This document shows, piece after piece, positions 1 to 6,448 of a DNA stretch of 8,832 bases. Origin of the DNA: Streptosporangiaceae bacterium (GTDB lineage Bacteria > Actinomycetota > Actinomycetes > Streptosporangiales > Streptosporangiaceae); contig JASIGS010000648.1 in the NCBI GenBank assembly GCA_030052355.1, positions 1 to 8,832 of the forward strand, in the 5' to 3' direction. The notes under the pieces were generated by a model. The model was not told the origin of the DNA and did not search any database. It saw only the letters and a list, made by a program, of their open reading frames with translations. The translations under genes were made by a program, and so were the position numbers. Within the stretch, counting starts at the first letter, position 1; every line of letters starts with the position of its first letter.

Positions 1-327
1 CCCGCTGTCGATGACCGTGTCGAACGTCGCACCGAGGCCGGCGAGGTTCAGCGCGCTGCCGACCTCGAACCGTGCGGTGAGACCGCGGGCGCGGGCCTTG
101 GCCCGCGCCCGCTCGATGGCCGTCGGCGCCACGTCGACACCGACCGCGTCGGCGCCGTGAGCCGCCGCGAGAAGAGTGTGCTCGCCGGTGCCGCAACCCG
201 GGTCGAGCACGTTCCCAGAAAAAAGACCTTGGTCGGCAAGCCGTGCGAATACTGGCTGCGGCTTGCCGATGTCCCACGGCGGCGGCGCTTGCGCCGTATA
301 GGACTCGTCCCACCACGGATGGGTCAT
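1..327 (-). CDS. Class I SAM-dependent methyltransferase, N-terminal part (truncated by window edge)
   Basis: Transfers a methyl group from S-adenosylmethionine to an unidentified, probably small-molecule, acceptor in the cytoplasm. Read from the ATG at 327-325, the frame is open to base 1 (109 codons, no stop), so the C-terminal part lies outside the window. Visible landmarks are PPPWDIG at residues 15-21, which is typical of one actinobacterial methyltransferase group; motif I VLDPGCGTGEHT at 40-51 (SAM glycine loop); and the acidic motif II residue D65 in GVDVAP. The sequence ends in DTVIDSG, just before the usual post-II strand. The start is supported by a strong Shine-Dalgarno five bases upstream. 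The gene is divergent from the helicase gene. No DNA-methyltransferase catalytic motif (N/D-P-P-Y) is seen in the visible part. Family assignment is secure; substrate is unknown. Confidence 0.9.
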   Translation of the reverse strand, partial: MTHPWWDESYTAQAPPPWDIGKPQPVFARLADQGLFSGNVLDPGCGTGEHTLLAAAHGADAVGVDVAPTAIERARAKARARGLTARFEVGSALNLAGLGATFDTVIDSG

Positions 328-332
328 GCTGT

Positions 333-340
333 CTCCTCCC
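333..340 (-). promoter_or_regulatory. Strong ribosome binding site for the minus-strand methyltransferase
   Basis: On the minus strand this reads GGGAGGAG, followed by a 5-nt spacer and the ATG at 327. It is one of the best Shine-Dalgarno sequences in the window and fixes the methyltransferase start. Confidence 0.8.
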
Positions 341-362
341 GCTGCGAACGCCGGGCCACGCA

Positions 363-379
363 TGTCTTGCCTGTCTTGC
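363..379. repeat. Tandem 8-bp direct repeat in the divergent intergenic region
   Basis: TGTCTTGC occurs at 363-370 and again at 372-379, a 9-bp period. It lies between the methyltransferase (start at 327, minus) and the helicase (start near 474-510, plus), where promoters for both directions should be. It could be part of an operator or a promoter element, or chance. No convincing -35/-10 pair was found around it; TTGCCT at 367-372 with TAGCGC at 389-394 is only a weak candidate for the plus strand. Confidence 0.4.
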
Positions 380-509
380 AAACCAAGCTAGCGCTGGCCG
401 TGCGGGCCGAGCCCGGCAAAGGACGCGGCACTGGCCGGCTCGCCGCGTCTCACGCGGCCAGGATGCACTGTCGGTGCCCGCCGCTAGCTTGCTGCGTGTG
501 CAAGGCGCT

Positions 510-3500
510 GTGCTCGAGGACGTCGATCTCGGCTCGGTCGAGACCGTGGCCGGCGCTGCGTGCTACGCGGCCGGATTCCGTCACCTGGCACAGCGCGACG
601 TCCGCCAGCTCGCCTGGGACTTCTCGCGGCAGGCGCTGAGCGGCGTCGTCCGCGGCGTGACCGGGCGGTCCTGGCAGGCTCAGGCGCGCTTCTCCGGCGG
701 CGAGCCGAACGTGTTCCTCGGCGGTCGGTGCACGTGCGCCGAGCGGTACAACTGCCAGCACGTCGTGGCGGTCGTGCTGGCCGCGGCGGGCGTGGCCGTG
801 CCGGAGCCAGCCGCCGCCGCTGTCCCGTGGGACGAGACGCTCTCGTCGCTGCTCGAACCGCCGTCGGCCGATGAGGGCGCCGTGTTCCCCGGCCGGGACA
901 CGCCCATCGCCGTCGAGCTGAGCCTCGCCGAGAACGGCGGTCCGCTCAAGATCCGGGCGCGCCTGGTGCTGCCGGGCAAGAACGGCTCCTGGGTGGCCGG
1001 ATCGCTGAGCTGGACCAGGCTGGACTCGCTGCTGTACTACGGCGGCCATCCGCGCTCGCACCTGCGGCTGCTCAAGGAGTTGTACGGCGCCTACCTGGCG
1101 AGCACGCACCGCTCGGCCTACTACGCGCCGGCCGACGAGAGGTCGCTCGACCTGGCGTCGTTCGAGTCGCGCCAGCTATGGGCGCTGCTGGACGAGGCCG
1201 CCCTGATCGGTGTGCCGCTGGTGTATCCGCGCAAGCTCGGCCTGGTCCCGCGTTACCGCACCGCGGAGCTGTGCCTGGACGTGACCCGGCCCGGCGCGCC
1301 CGGTCCGCTGCTGGTCCGGCCCGTGATCATGATCGACGGGGCGGCAGCCGACGTGTCGCCGATCCGCTTCATAGGAACGACCGGGCACGGGCTCGTCTAT
1401 GCGGACAGCGCGGAGTTCCGGAACGATCCCGACCCCGGCGGCTGGCGGTTCGAACTCGCGAAGCTGACCGGTCCCGTGCCGCCGGACCTGCAGCGGATGG
1501 CGCTGCGCGGCCGGCCCGTGGAAGTCCCGCCCGACGACGCCGGGCGGTTCAGCCGCGAGTTCTACCCGCGACTGCGGCGCGTGGTCAACGTGATCTCCTC
1601 AGACTCCTCGTTCGAGCCGCCCGTGATCTCGGGCCCGACCCTCGTGCTGGCCGCGCAGTACGGCCCTGGCCACACGGTCGACGTCAGCTGGGAGTGGCAG
1701 TACCAGGTCGGTGACTCGGTGCTGCGCGCCCTGCCCGGGTCCGAGCCCGAGGACCCGAGTCACCGGGACCTCGACGCCGAACGCGCGATCCTGGCCGGGG
1801 TTGACCTGCCACCCGACCTGTTCGGGGTGCTGCCGTCCCGGTCCGCGCTGCCGCCGCCCCGGTCGCTGAGCGGCATCGACACCATGCTGTTCAGCACCGA
1901 GTTGCTGCCGTTGCTCGCCGGTCAGCCGGGGCTGGCGGTCGAGATATCCGGCGAGCCGGCCGACTACCACGACGCTGGTGACTCGCTCACCGTCGGCCTG
2001 TCCACGGACGCCATCGCGGGTGACAACGACTGGTTCGACCTCGGCATCAGCGTCACCGTCGAGGGACACCGCGTGCCGTTCGCGCAAGTGTTCGTCGCGC
2101 TCCACGAGGGCCAGCCGTTCCTGCTGCTCGATAACGGCGCCTACATCTCACTGGACAAGCCCGAGCTGCGTGCCCTGGCCGAGCTCATCGCCGAAGCGCG
2201 GGCACTGCGCGACTCGCCGCCGGGGACGCTGCGGATCAGCCGGTTCCACGCGGGGCTCTGGGGCGACCTGATCAAGCACGGCGTGATCACTCACCAGGCT
2301 GATGCCTGGAAGCGTCAGGTCGGCGGGCTGTTGTCGGCGGACGGCGGGGAACTGCGCGCCCTCGAGGCGCCGCAAACGCTGAGGGCGCGGCTGCGGCCGT
2401 ACCAGCTCGACGGATTCCGGTGGCTGGCGTTCTTGTGGCAGCACAAGCTCGGCGGCATCCTGGCCGACGACATGGGCCTCGGCAAGACCCTGCAGTCGCT
2501 GGCCATGATCTGCCACGCGCGGACGGCAGATCCCGGCGCGCCGCCGTTCCTCATAGTGGCACCGACAAGCGTGGTGTCGAACTGGACCGCCGAGGCCGCG
2601 CGGTTCGCCCCGGACCTCAAGGTCGTCGCGATCTCCGACACGCGGGCCCGCCGGGGCGAGGGCCTGGAGTCGCTTGTCGCCGGCGCCGACGCGGTGGTGA
2701 CGACGTACGCGCTGCTGCGACTGGACTTCGAGAGCTACGCTCCGCTCGGCTGGTCAGGGCTGCTGCTCGATGAGGCGCAGCACGTGAAGAACCACCTGTC
2801 GAAGATCTACGGCTGCGCCCGGCGGCTGGAGGCGCCGGTCAAGCTGGCCATCACCGGCACGCCGATGGAAAACAACCTCATGGAACTCTGGTCGCTGCTG
2901 TCGATCACCGCTCCGGGGTTGCTGTTCGAGCGCCCGGACTCATTCCAAGAGCGTTACGCGCGCCCGGTCGAGCGGGAGGGTGACGTCGACCTGCTTGCTC
3001 AGCTCCGGCGCCGGGTCAGGCCGTTCGTCTTGCGCAGGACGAAGGAACAGGTGGCGGCCGACCTGCCGGAGAAGCAGGAGCAGGTGCTCGAGGTCGACCT
3101 GCACCCGCGGCACCGGAAGATCTACGACACGCACCTGCAGCAGGAACGCCGGAAGGTCCTGAAGCTGCTCGACGATTACGACGGCAACAGGTTCACGGTC
3201 CTGCGCTCGCTCACCCTGCTCCGCCAGCTGAGCCTGCACGCGTGCCTCGTCGACGATCAGGACCGGGACGTGCCGTCCAGCAAGATCGAAGTCCTGCTCG
3301 AGCTGCTGGGCGACGTCGTCGGCGGCGGGCACCGCGCCCTCGTGTTCAGCCAGTTCACCCGGTTCTTGCAGCTGGTCAGGGAACGGCTCGACGAAGCCGG
3401 CATCCCGTACTGCTACCTGGACGGCCAGACCAGGGACAGGCCGCTGGTGATAGGGCGGTTCAAGAGCGGCGACGTTCCCGTGTTCCTGATCAGCCTCAAG

Positions 3501-3779
3501 GCGGGCGGCTTCGGGCTGAACCTCACCGAGGCGGACTACTGCTTCGTGCTCGACCCGTGGTGGAACCCGGCCACCGAGGCGCAGGCCGTCGACCGGACGC
3601 ACCGGATCGGCCAGACCCGCAACGTCGTCGTGTACCGCCTGATCGCGGCGGGCACCATCGAGGAGAAGGTCATGGCGCTGAAGGCCAGGAAGGCCGAGCT
3701 CTTCTCGAGCGTGATCGACAGCGGCAACATGTTCGGCCGGGCGCTGAGTGCCGACGACATCCGGACCCTGCTCACGTAA
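510..3779 (+). CDS. SWIM zinc-finger SNF2-family DNA helicase/translocase
   Basis: An ATP-driven double-stranded-DNA translocase of the Swi2/Snf2 (SF2) superfamily, expected to remodel or strip protein-DNA or RNA polymerase-DNA complexes. With a GTG start at 510 it is 1089 aa. Residue landmarks: SWIM finger C74-x-C76-x5-C82-x-H84; a long middle region (about 100-620) of the bacterial SNF2-associated type; Q-like RPYQ 629-632; Walker A MGLGKT with K659; motif Ia VAPTS around 683-687; Walker B DEAQ 754-757; motif III TGTP 782-785; helicase C domain from about 941 (HRALVFSQFT); motif V SLKAGGFGLNL 995-1005; motif VI QAVDRTHRIGQ 1025-1035. All motifs are intact. The start is uncertain. GTG 510 has AAGG at 502-505 and fits the usual short lead before the first conserved block; GTG 474, with AGGA at 460-463, is also plausible. 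The frame stays open upstream to 243 but would run antisense into the methyltransferase, so that is unlikely. The cellular role of this family is not established from sequence. Confidence 0.93.
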   Translation: MLEDVDLGSVETVAGAACYAAGFRHLAQRDVRQLAWDFSRQALSGVVRGVTGRSWQAQARFSGGEPNVFLGGRCTCAERYNCQHVVAVVLAAAGVAVPEPAAAAVPWDETLSSLLEPPSADEGAVFPGRDTPIAVELSLAENGGPLKIRARLVLPGKNGSWVAGSLSWTRLDSLLYYGGHPRSHLRLLKELYGAYLASTHRSAYYAPADERSLDLASFESRQLWALLDEAALIGVPLVYPRKLGLVPRYRTAELCLDVTRPGAPGPLLVRPVIMIDGAAADVSPIRFIGTTGHGLVYADSAEFRNDPDPGGWRFELAKLTGPVPPDLQRMALRGRPVEVPPDDAGRFSREFYPRLRRVVNVISSDSSFEPPVISGPTLVLAAQYGPGHTVDVSWEWQYQVGDSVLRALPGSEPEDPSHRDLDAERAILAGVDLPPDLFGVLPSRSALPPPRSLSGIDTMLFSTELLPLLAGQPGLAVEISGEPADYHDAGDSLTVGLSTDAIAGDNDWFDLGISVTVEGHRVPFAQVFVALHEGQPFLLLDNGAYISLDKPELRALAELIAEARALRDSPPGTLRISRFHAGLWGDLIKHGVITHQADAWKRQVGGLLSADGGELRALEAPQTLRARLRPYQLDGFRWLAFLWQHKLGGILADDMGLGKTLQSLAMICHARTADPGAPPFLIVAPTSVVSNWTAEAARFAPDLKVVAISDTRARRGEGLESLVAGADAVVTTYALLRLDFESYAPLGWSGLLLDEAQHVKNHLSKIYGCARRLEAPVKLAITGTPMENNLMELWSLLSITAPGLLFERPDSFQERYARPVEREGDVDLLAQLRRRVRPFVLRRTKEQVAADLPEKQEQVLEVDLHPRHRKIYDTHLQQERRKVLKLLDDYDGNRFTVLRSLTLLRQLSLHACLVDDQDRDVPSSKIEVLLELLGDVVGGGHRALVFSQFTRFLQLVRERLDEAGIPYCYLDGQTRDRPLVIGRFKSGDVPVFLISLKAGGFGLNLTEADYCFVLDPWWNPATEAQAVDRTHRIGQTRNVVVYRLIAAGTIEEKVMALKARKAELFSSVIDSGNMFGRALSADDIRTLLT

Positions 3780-3815
3780 CTCAGCCGATCGCGGCAGCGG
3801 CGCTGACGGTCCAGA

Positions 3816-4478
3816 ATGCGGAGTGTGGAACACGGTCAGGCAGCAACGGCAGCGGCACAGCGCGACCTGGTGCGCCGTGGCTACGACGCCATCTCGGTCG
3901 GCTATCGCAGCGACGACGGCCGGCCGGCTAGCTCCTCGGCTGAGGATGTCAGTCGTTACGCCGGCTGGATCGACGAACTGGCCAGCTTGCTGCCGGACCG
4001 GGCCGATGTGATCGATCTGGGCTGTGGCGCGGGTCTGCCCGCGACCCGCGAGCTCACGGACCGCGGCTTGCGGGTCCTCGGGGTTGACTTCTCCGCGGTA
4101 CAGCTGAGCCGGGCCAGGCGGCTGGTGCCAGCGGCCAGCTTCGTGCAGGCGGACATGACCGCGCTGCACCTGCGGCCTGACTGCGTGGACGCGGTTGTGT
4201 CGTTCTACGCCCTGATCCACGTGCCGCTTGAGGAGCAGCGGGCCTTGTTTCCCCGTATCCGGTCCTGGCTACGGCCGGGTGGTTACCTGCTCGCGATCAC
4301 CGGCGCGGATCGCTGGACCGGGATCGAGTCCTACCTCGGCGCCGACATGTTCTGGGACCACGCCGACACCGGCACCTACCTGGAGTGGTTCACCGCCGCG
4401 CGGCTGGAGCCTGTCTGGCACCGATTCGTGCCCGAAGGAGACTCCGGCCACAGCCTGATCCTGGCGCGCGCCACGTGA
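3816..4478 (+). CDS. Class I SAM-dependent methyltransferase (complete)
   Basis: A 220-aa SAM-dependent methyltransferase with a single Rossmann-like domain and unknown acceptor. Landmarks are motif I VIDLGCGAG 65-73, motif II acidic D91 in GVDFS, motif III-type QADMTAL 111-117, post-II DAVVSFYALIHVP 125-137 and LRPGGYLLA 152-160. This is the layout of the ubiquinone/menaquinone-type Methyltransf_11/25 families. It begins 36 nt after the helicase stop with no terminator-like hairpin between, so the two are probably co-transcribed. ATG 3816 has only a weak Shine-Dalgarno; GTG 3825 or GTG 3870, the latter just ahead of the RGYDAIS segment at which many homologues begin, are alternatives. It is not similar in N-terminus or motif I context to the minus-strand methyltransferase, so the two are not a recent duplication. 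No DNA-methylation motif is present. Confidence 0.9.
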   Translation: MRSVEHGQAATAAAQRDLVRRGYDAISVGYRSDDGRPASSSAEDVSRYAGWIDELASLLPDRADVIDLGCGAGLPATRELTDRGLRVLGVDFSAVQLSRARRLVPAASFVQADMTALHLRPDCVDAVVSFYALIHVPLEEQRALFPRIRSWLRPGGYLLAITGADRWTGIESYLGADMFWDHADTGTYLEWFTAARLEPVWHRFVPEGDSGHSLILARAT

Positions 4479-4505
4479 ACCGCATGCGTGGCGGACATAA
4501 CCGAT

Positions 4506-4519
4506 GCCGGACGTCCGGC
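4506..4519. repeat. Perfect 14-bp palindrome in the gap before the DUF4232 gene
   Basis: GCCGGACGTCCGGC is its own reverse complement. It lies 27 nt after the methyltransferase stop and 111 nt before the next start. There is no loop and no following T-run, so it looks more like a dimeric-regulator site than an intrinsic terminator, although GC-rich DNA yields palindromes by chance. Confidence 0.4.
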
Positions 4520-4583
4520 GTCCTAAGTGACAGAAGCGGGACGCTGGTTGCGGCGTCACGCCGTGCCGGCAGAACGCGGCGGA

Positions 4584-4613
4584 CCACGGCCAGAAACGAG
4601 CCGTGGCCAGAAA
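4584..4613 (+). repeat. Inverted repeat plus direct repeat just upstream of the DUF4232 gene
   Basis: CCACGGC (4584-4590) and GCCGTGG (4600-4606) form a 7-bp stem around a 9-nt loop. Overlapping it, GGCCAGAAA occurs twice, at 4588-4596 and 4605-4613, 17 bp apart. The structure ends about 17 nt before the ATG at 4631. It could be an operator or a 5'-UTR hairpin affecting translation of the secreted protein. Function is not shown. Confidence 0.4.
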
Positions 4614-4630
4614 GATAGGGATGGCTCAGG

Positions 4631-5197
4631 ATGATGAAGTTCAGGTTGCTGGCCTTAGCCAGCGTCATCGGGCTCGCAGGCGCGTTCGGCACAGTGGGGC
4701 TCGTGCAGGCGGCGGCAGCGCCGCGTCCCGGGGCCCACGCTCAGGATGCCTCGGTGCCGGCGTGCAAGCCGTCGCAGCTGGCGATGCGCAATGGCCCGAA
4801 GGTCTCGGAGGCGACCCAGCAGGAAACCAGGATCTTCTCGGTGCGCAATGTCTCCTCGGCGCGGTGCGGGCTGGATGGCTATCCGGTCGTGACGCTGTTC
4901 ACGACGCGCGGCGTGGCTTTGTCGTTCAGTTATCACGACACCGGTGACCAGATGCTGACCCACTCCAAGCCGCACCTCGTGGTGCTGGCTCCCGGTGGCA
5001 GCGCCTACTTCGGAATCAACAAGACCTCTTGCACCCTGATGGCCAACGACACCGCCTCGTACGTGGCCGCTTTCCCGCCGGTTCAGCTGATCCACATGGC
5101 CAACTCGCTCGACCACTGCAGCACGAAGGATCCCAGCGGGCACGACATCGACATCTCGCCGTTCGAGAAGACAATCGCCGACGTGCTCGCCGGCTGA
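4631..5197 (+). CDS. Secreted DUF4232 domain protein
   Basis: A 188-aa exported protein of unknown function. The N-terminus MMKFR is followed by a hydrophobic stretch (about 6-30), which is a Sec signal peptide. Possible cleavage points are after VQA (27) or AHA (37). There is no lipobox cysteine, so a soluble secreted protein is more likely than a lipoprotein. The mature part matches the actinobacterial DUF4232 pattern: a first cysteine (C45), then a beta-rich segment with N-x-S-x3-C (C79), GYP at 83-85, and later C134 and C163. The four cysteines could make two disulfides. DUF4232 proteins are common cell-envelope or secreted proteins of actinomycetes with no established activity. AGGGA at 4617-4621 stands 9 nt before the start; ATG 4634 is an equally simple alternative. 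It is separated from the upstream gene by 152 nt with its own repeats, so it is probably transcribed separately. Confidence 0.85.
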   Translation: MMKFRLLALASVIGLAGAFGTVGLVQAAAAPRPGAHAQDASVPACKPSQLAMRNGPKVSEATQQETRIFSVRNVSSARCGLDGYPVVTLFTTRGVALSFSYHDTGDQMLTHSKPHLVVLAPGGSAYFGINKTSCTLMANDTASYVAAFPPVQLIHMANSLDHCSTKDPSGHDIDISPFEKTIADVLAG

Positions 5198-5204
5198 GGC
5201 CGGC
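5189..5204 (+). terminator. GC hairpin over the DUF4232 stop codon, possible terminator-like structure
   Basis: GCCGGC (5189-5194), loop TGAG containing most of the stop-codon context, then GCCGGC (5199-5204) form a 6-bp all-GC stem. No T-run follows, as is common for actinobacterial hairpins, so the terminator role is a weak inference. The 3' arm also belongs to a 10-bp palindrome at 5199-5208. Confidence 0.3.
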
Positions 5205-5292
5205 CGGCAGCACCGCTGGCTTGGTTCGGGACCGCGGCTGGCAAACTGAGGCATGTCCGTCACCAGACAACAAGCCTGCTGCGGGGGCCCGT

Positions 5293-6315
5293 GTGACTGA
5301 TCGCGACCGGGCGCGTGCTGCGCCACCGGCGAGCCCGGGCGGGCGCGGCCTGCCCGGGTGGCTGGACCCCGAGCTGGCCACGCTCACCGACGACAGGTTC
5401 TCCGACCAGGCGTGGATCTTCGAGCGCAAGCTGGATGGTGAACGCTGCCTGGCGTTCGCCGACGGCAGCGACGTCCGGCTGATGAGCCGCAACCAGCACG
5501 AGATCACCAGCACGTTCCCGGAAATCGCCGGCGCGCTAGCCGCCCAGGGCCGCGAATCCTGTGTCGTCGACGGGGAGATCGTCGCCTTCGACGGCAGCCA
5601 GACTCGCTTCGAGCGGCTGCAGCAGCGGCTTGGCCAGGCCCGGCCGAGCCAGGCGTTGCTCACTGCGGTGCCTACCTATTTCTACTTGTTCGACGTGCTG
5701 TACGCCGGTGGCCGCGACACCCGGCCGCTGCCGCTGCTGGAGCGCAAGGAGGTCCTGCGCGGGTTGCTGTCCTTCGACGGCCCGCTGCGCTACACCGAGC
5801 ACCGGGACACCGACGGGGAGGCGTTCTATCTCGAGGCGTGCCGCCTGGGCTGGGAGGGCCTGATCGCGAAGCGATCCGACTCGCCGTACCGGGCCGGGCG
5901 GACCAAGGACTGGCTGAAGTTCAAGTGCATCACGGGCCAGGAGTTCGTCATCGGCGGCTTCACCGACCCGCAGCGGTCGCGCGTCGGGTTCGGCGCACTG
6001 CTGCTCGGCTACTACGACAACAGCGATCGGCTCGTCTATGCGGGCAAGGTCGGCACGGGGTTCGACAACCAGACGCTGCGCAGCCTGCATGACCGCCTCG
6101 CCGCCATCGAGCGGCCCGCCCCCGCCTTCGCGGCCGGCAAACTGCCCCGTTCGCGCGTGCACTGGGTCGACCCGCAGCTCGTCGGCCAGGTCGCGTTCAG
6201 CGAATGGACCGACGCCGGGGAGCTGCGCCACCCACGATTCCAGGGGATGCGGGACGACAAGGACCCCCGCACGGTGGTCAGGGAGGTCCCGGCCAGCGGG
6301 GAAGACCGGTCATAA
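5293..6315 (+). CDS. ATP-dependent DNA ligase, LigC/LigD-ligase-domain type
   Basis: Seals 3'-OH/5'-phosphate nicks through ligase-AMP and DNA-adenylate intermediates. With GTG 5293 it is 340 aa. The adenylation domain shows motif I ERKLDGER with the AMP-accepting lysine K46, motif III DGEIVAFD 93-100, motif IIIa YLFDVLY 131-137, motif IV EGLIAKR 188-194 and motif V DWLKFK 206-211. The OB-fold part follows (about 215-330) and ends with HPRFQGMRDDKDP near 313-325, typical of LigD ligase domains. It lacks the polymerase/primase and phosphoesterase domains of LigD, so it is a stand-alone repair ligase like mycobacterial LigC. Such enzymes act as backups in end joining or excision repair. GGGGG at 5283-5287 precedes the start. 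The frame is open further upstream but overlaps the DUF4232 gene; TTG 5221 is a remote alternative. No Ku gene is in the window. LigC is the likely identity but a symbol is not forced. Confidence 0.92.
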   Translation: MTDRDRARAAPPASPGGRGLPGWLDPELATLTDDRFSDQAWIFERKLDGERCLAFADGSDVRLMSRNQHEITSTFPEIAGALAAQGRESCVVDGEIVAFDGSQTRFERLQQRLGQARPSQALLTAVPTYFYLFDVLYAGGRDTRPLPLLERKEVLRGLLSFDGPLRYTEHRDTDGEAFYLEACRLGWEGLIAKRSDSPYRAGRTKDWLKFKCITGQEFVIGGFTDPQRSRVGFGALLLGYYDNSDRLVYAGKVGTGFDNQTLRSLHDRLAAIERPAPAFAAGKLPRSRVHWVDPQLVGQVAFSEWTDAGELRHPRFQGMRDDKDPRTVVREVPASGEDRS

Positions 6316-6320
6316 TCGCC

Positions 6321-6332
6321 GCCCGGCCGGGC
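6321..6332. repeat. 12-bp GC palindrome after the ligase stop
   Basis: GCCCGGCCGGGC is self-complementary and starts 6 nt after the ligase TAA. It could fold as a 4-bp stem with a GGCC loop. With no T-run it is only a weak terminator candidate, but it overlaps the start of the CTGTCAC repeat cluster ahead of the kinase operon. Confidence 0.3.
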
Positions 6333-6427
6333 TGTCACGCGGCTGTCACACCCGCGCTGGTATCGCGGACCTAGCCAATCCCTGAGTGTCCGGCGAGATC
6401 TCATGGTGTCTGGCGCCGCCCTGTCAC
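6330..6427 (+). repeat. Cluster of three CTGTCAC heptamers upstream of the zeta-kinase operon
   Basis: GGCTGTCAC occurs at 6330-6338 and 6341-6349, an 11-bp spacing close to one helical turn. CTGTCAC recurs at 6421-6427, 22 nt before the kinase start. All three lie within the 133-nt gap between ligase stop and kinase start, where the operon promoter should be. They may be binding sites for a regulator, possibly autoregulatory. An 8-bp palindrome GAGATCTC sits between them at 6395-6402. No clear -35/-10 pair was recognised. Confidence 0.45.
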
Positions 6428-6435
6428 TGCGCGCT

Positions 6436-6442
6436 CGAAGGA
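6436..6442 (+). promoter_or_regulatory. Ribosome binding site that fixes the kinase start at GTG 6449
   Basis: GAAGGAG followed by a 6-nt spacer and GTG 6449. The frame is open to an earlier GTG at 6386, but that codon lacks a comparable Shine-Dalgarno, so 6449 is preferred. Confidence 0.75.
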
Positions 6443-6448
6443 GTCGGC

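Noticed and set aside
243..509. Upstream extension of the helicase reading frame to GTG 243
   Set aside because: It would run antisense into the well-supported methyltransferase start at 327 and its ribosome binding site, and the extra residues lack conserved features.
2940..4220. 426-codon open frame on the minus strand
   Set aside because: It lies antisense to the helicase C-terminus and second methyltransferase, both with intact motifs; composition is that of a GC-rich shadow frame with no recognisable domain.
1..4478. Defence island (DISARM or BREX-like) from helicase plus methyltransferases
   Set aside because: Neither methyltransferase shows an N/D-P-P-Y/W DNA-methylation motif in a catalytic position, and no nuclease, PglZ, DrmA/B or similar partner is present in the window.
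5199..5208. GCCGGCCGGC palindrome as an operator
   Set aside because: Very short all-GC palindromes are expected by chance in this composition; it is better treated as part of the hairpin at the DUF4232 stop codon.
5253..5300. 15-codon frame starting ATG 5253 ahead of the ligase, a possible leader peptide
   Set aside because: It overlaps the ligase start out of frame, has no good Shine-Dalgarno, and shows no attenuator-like structure or codon run.
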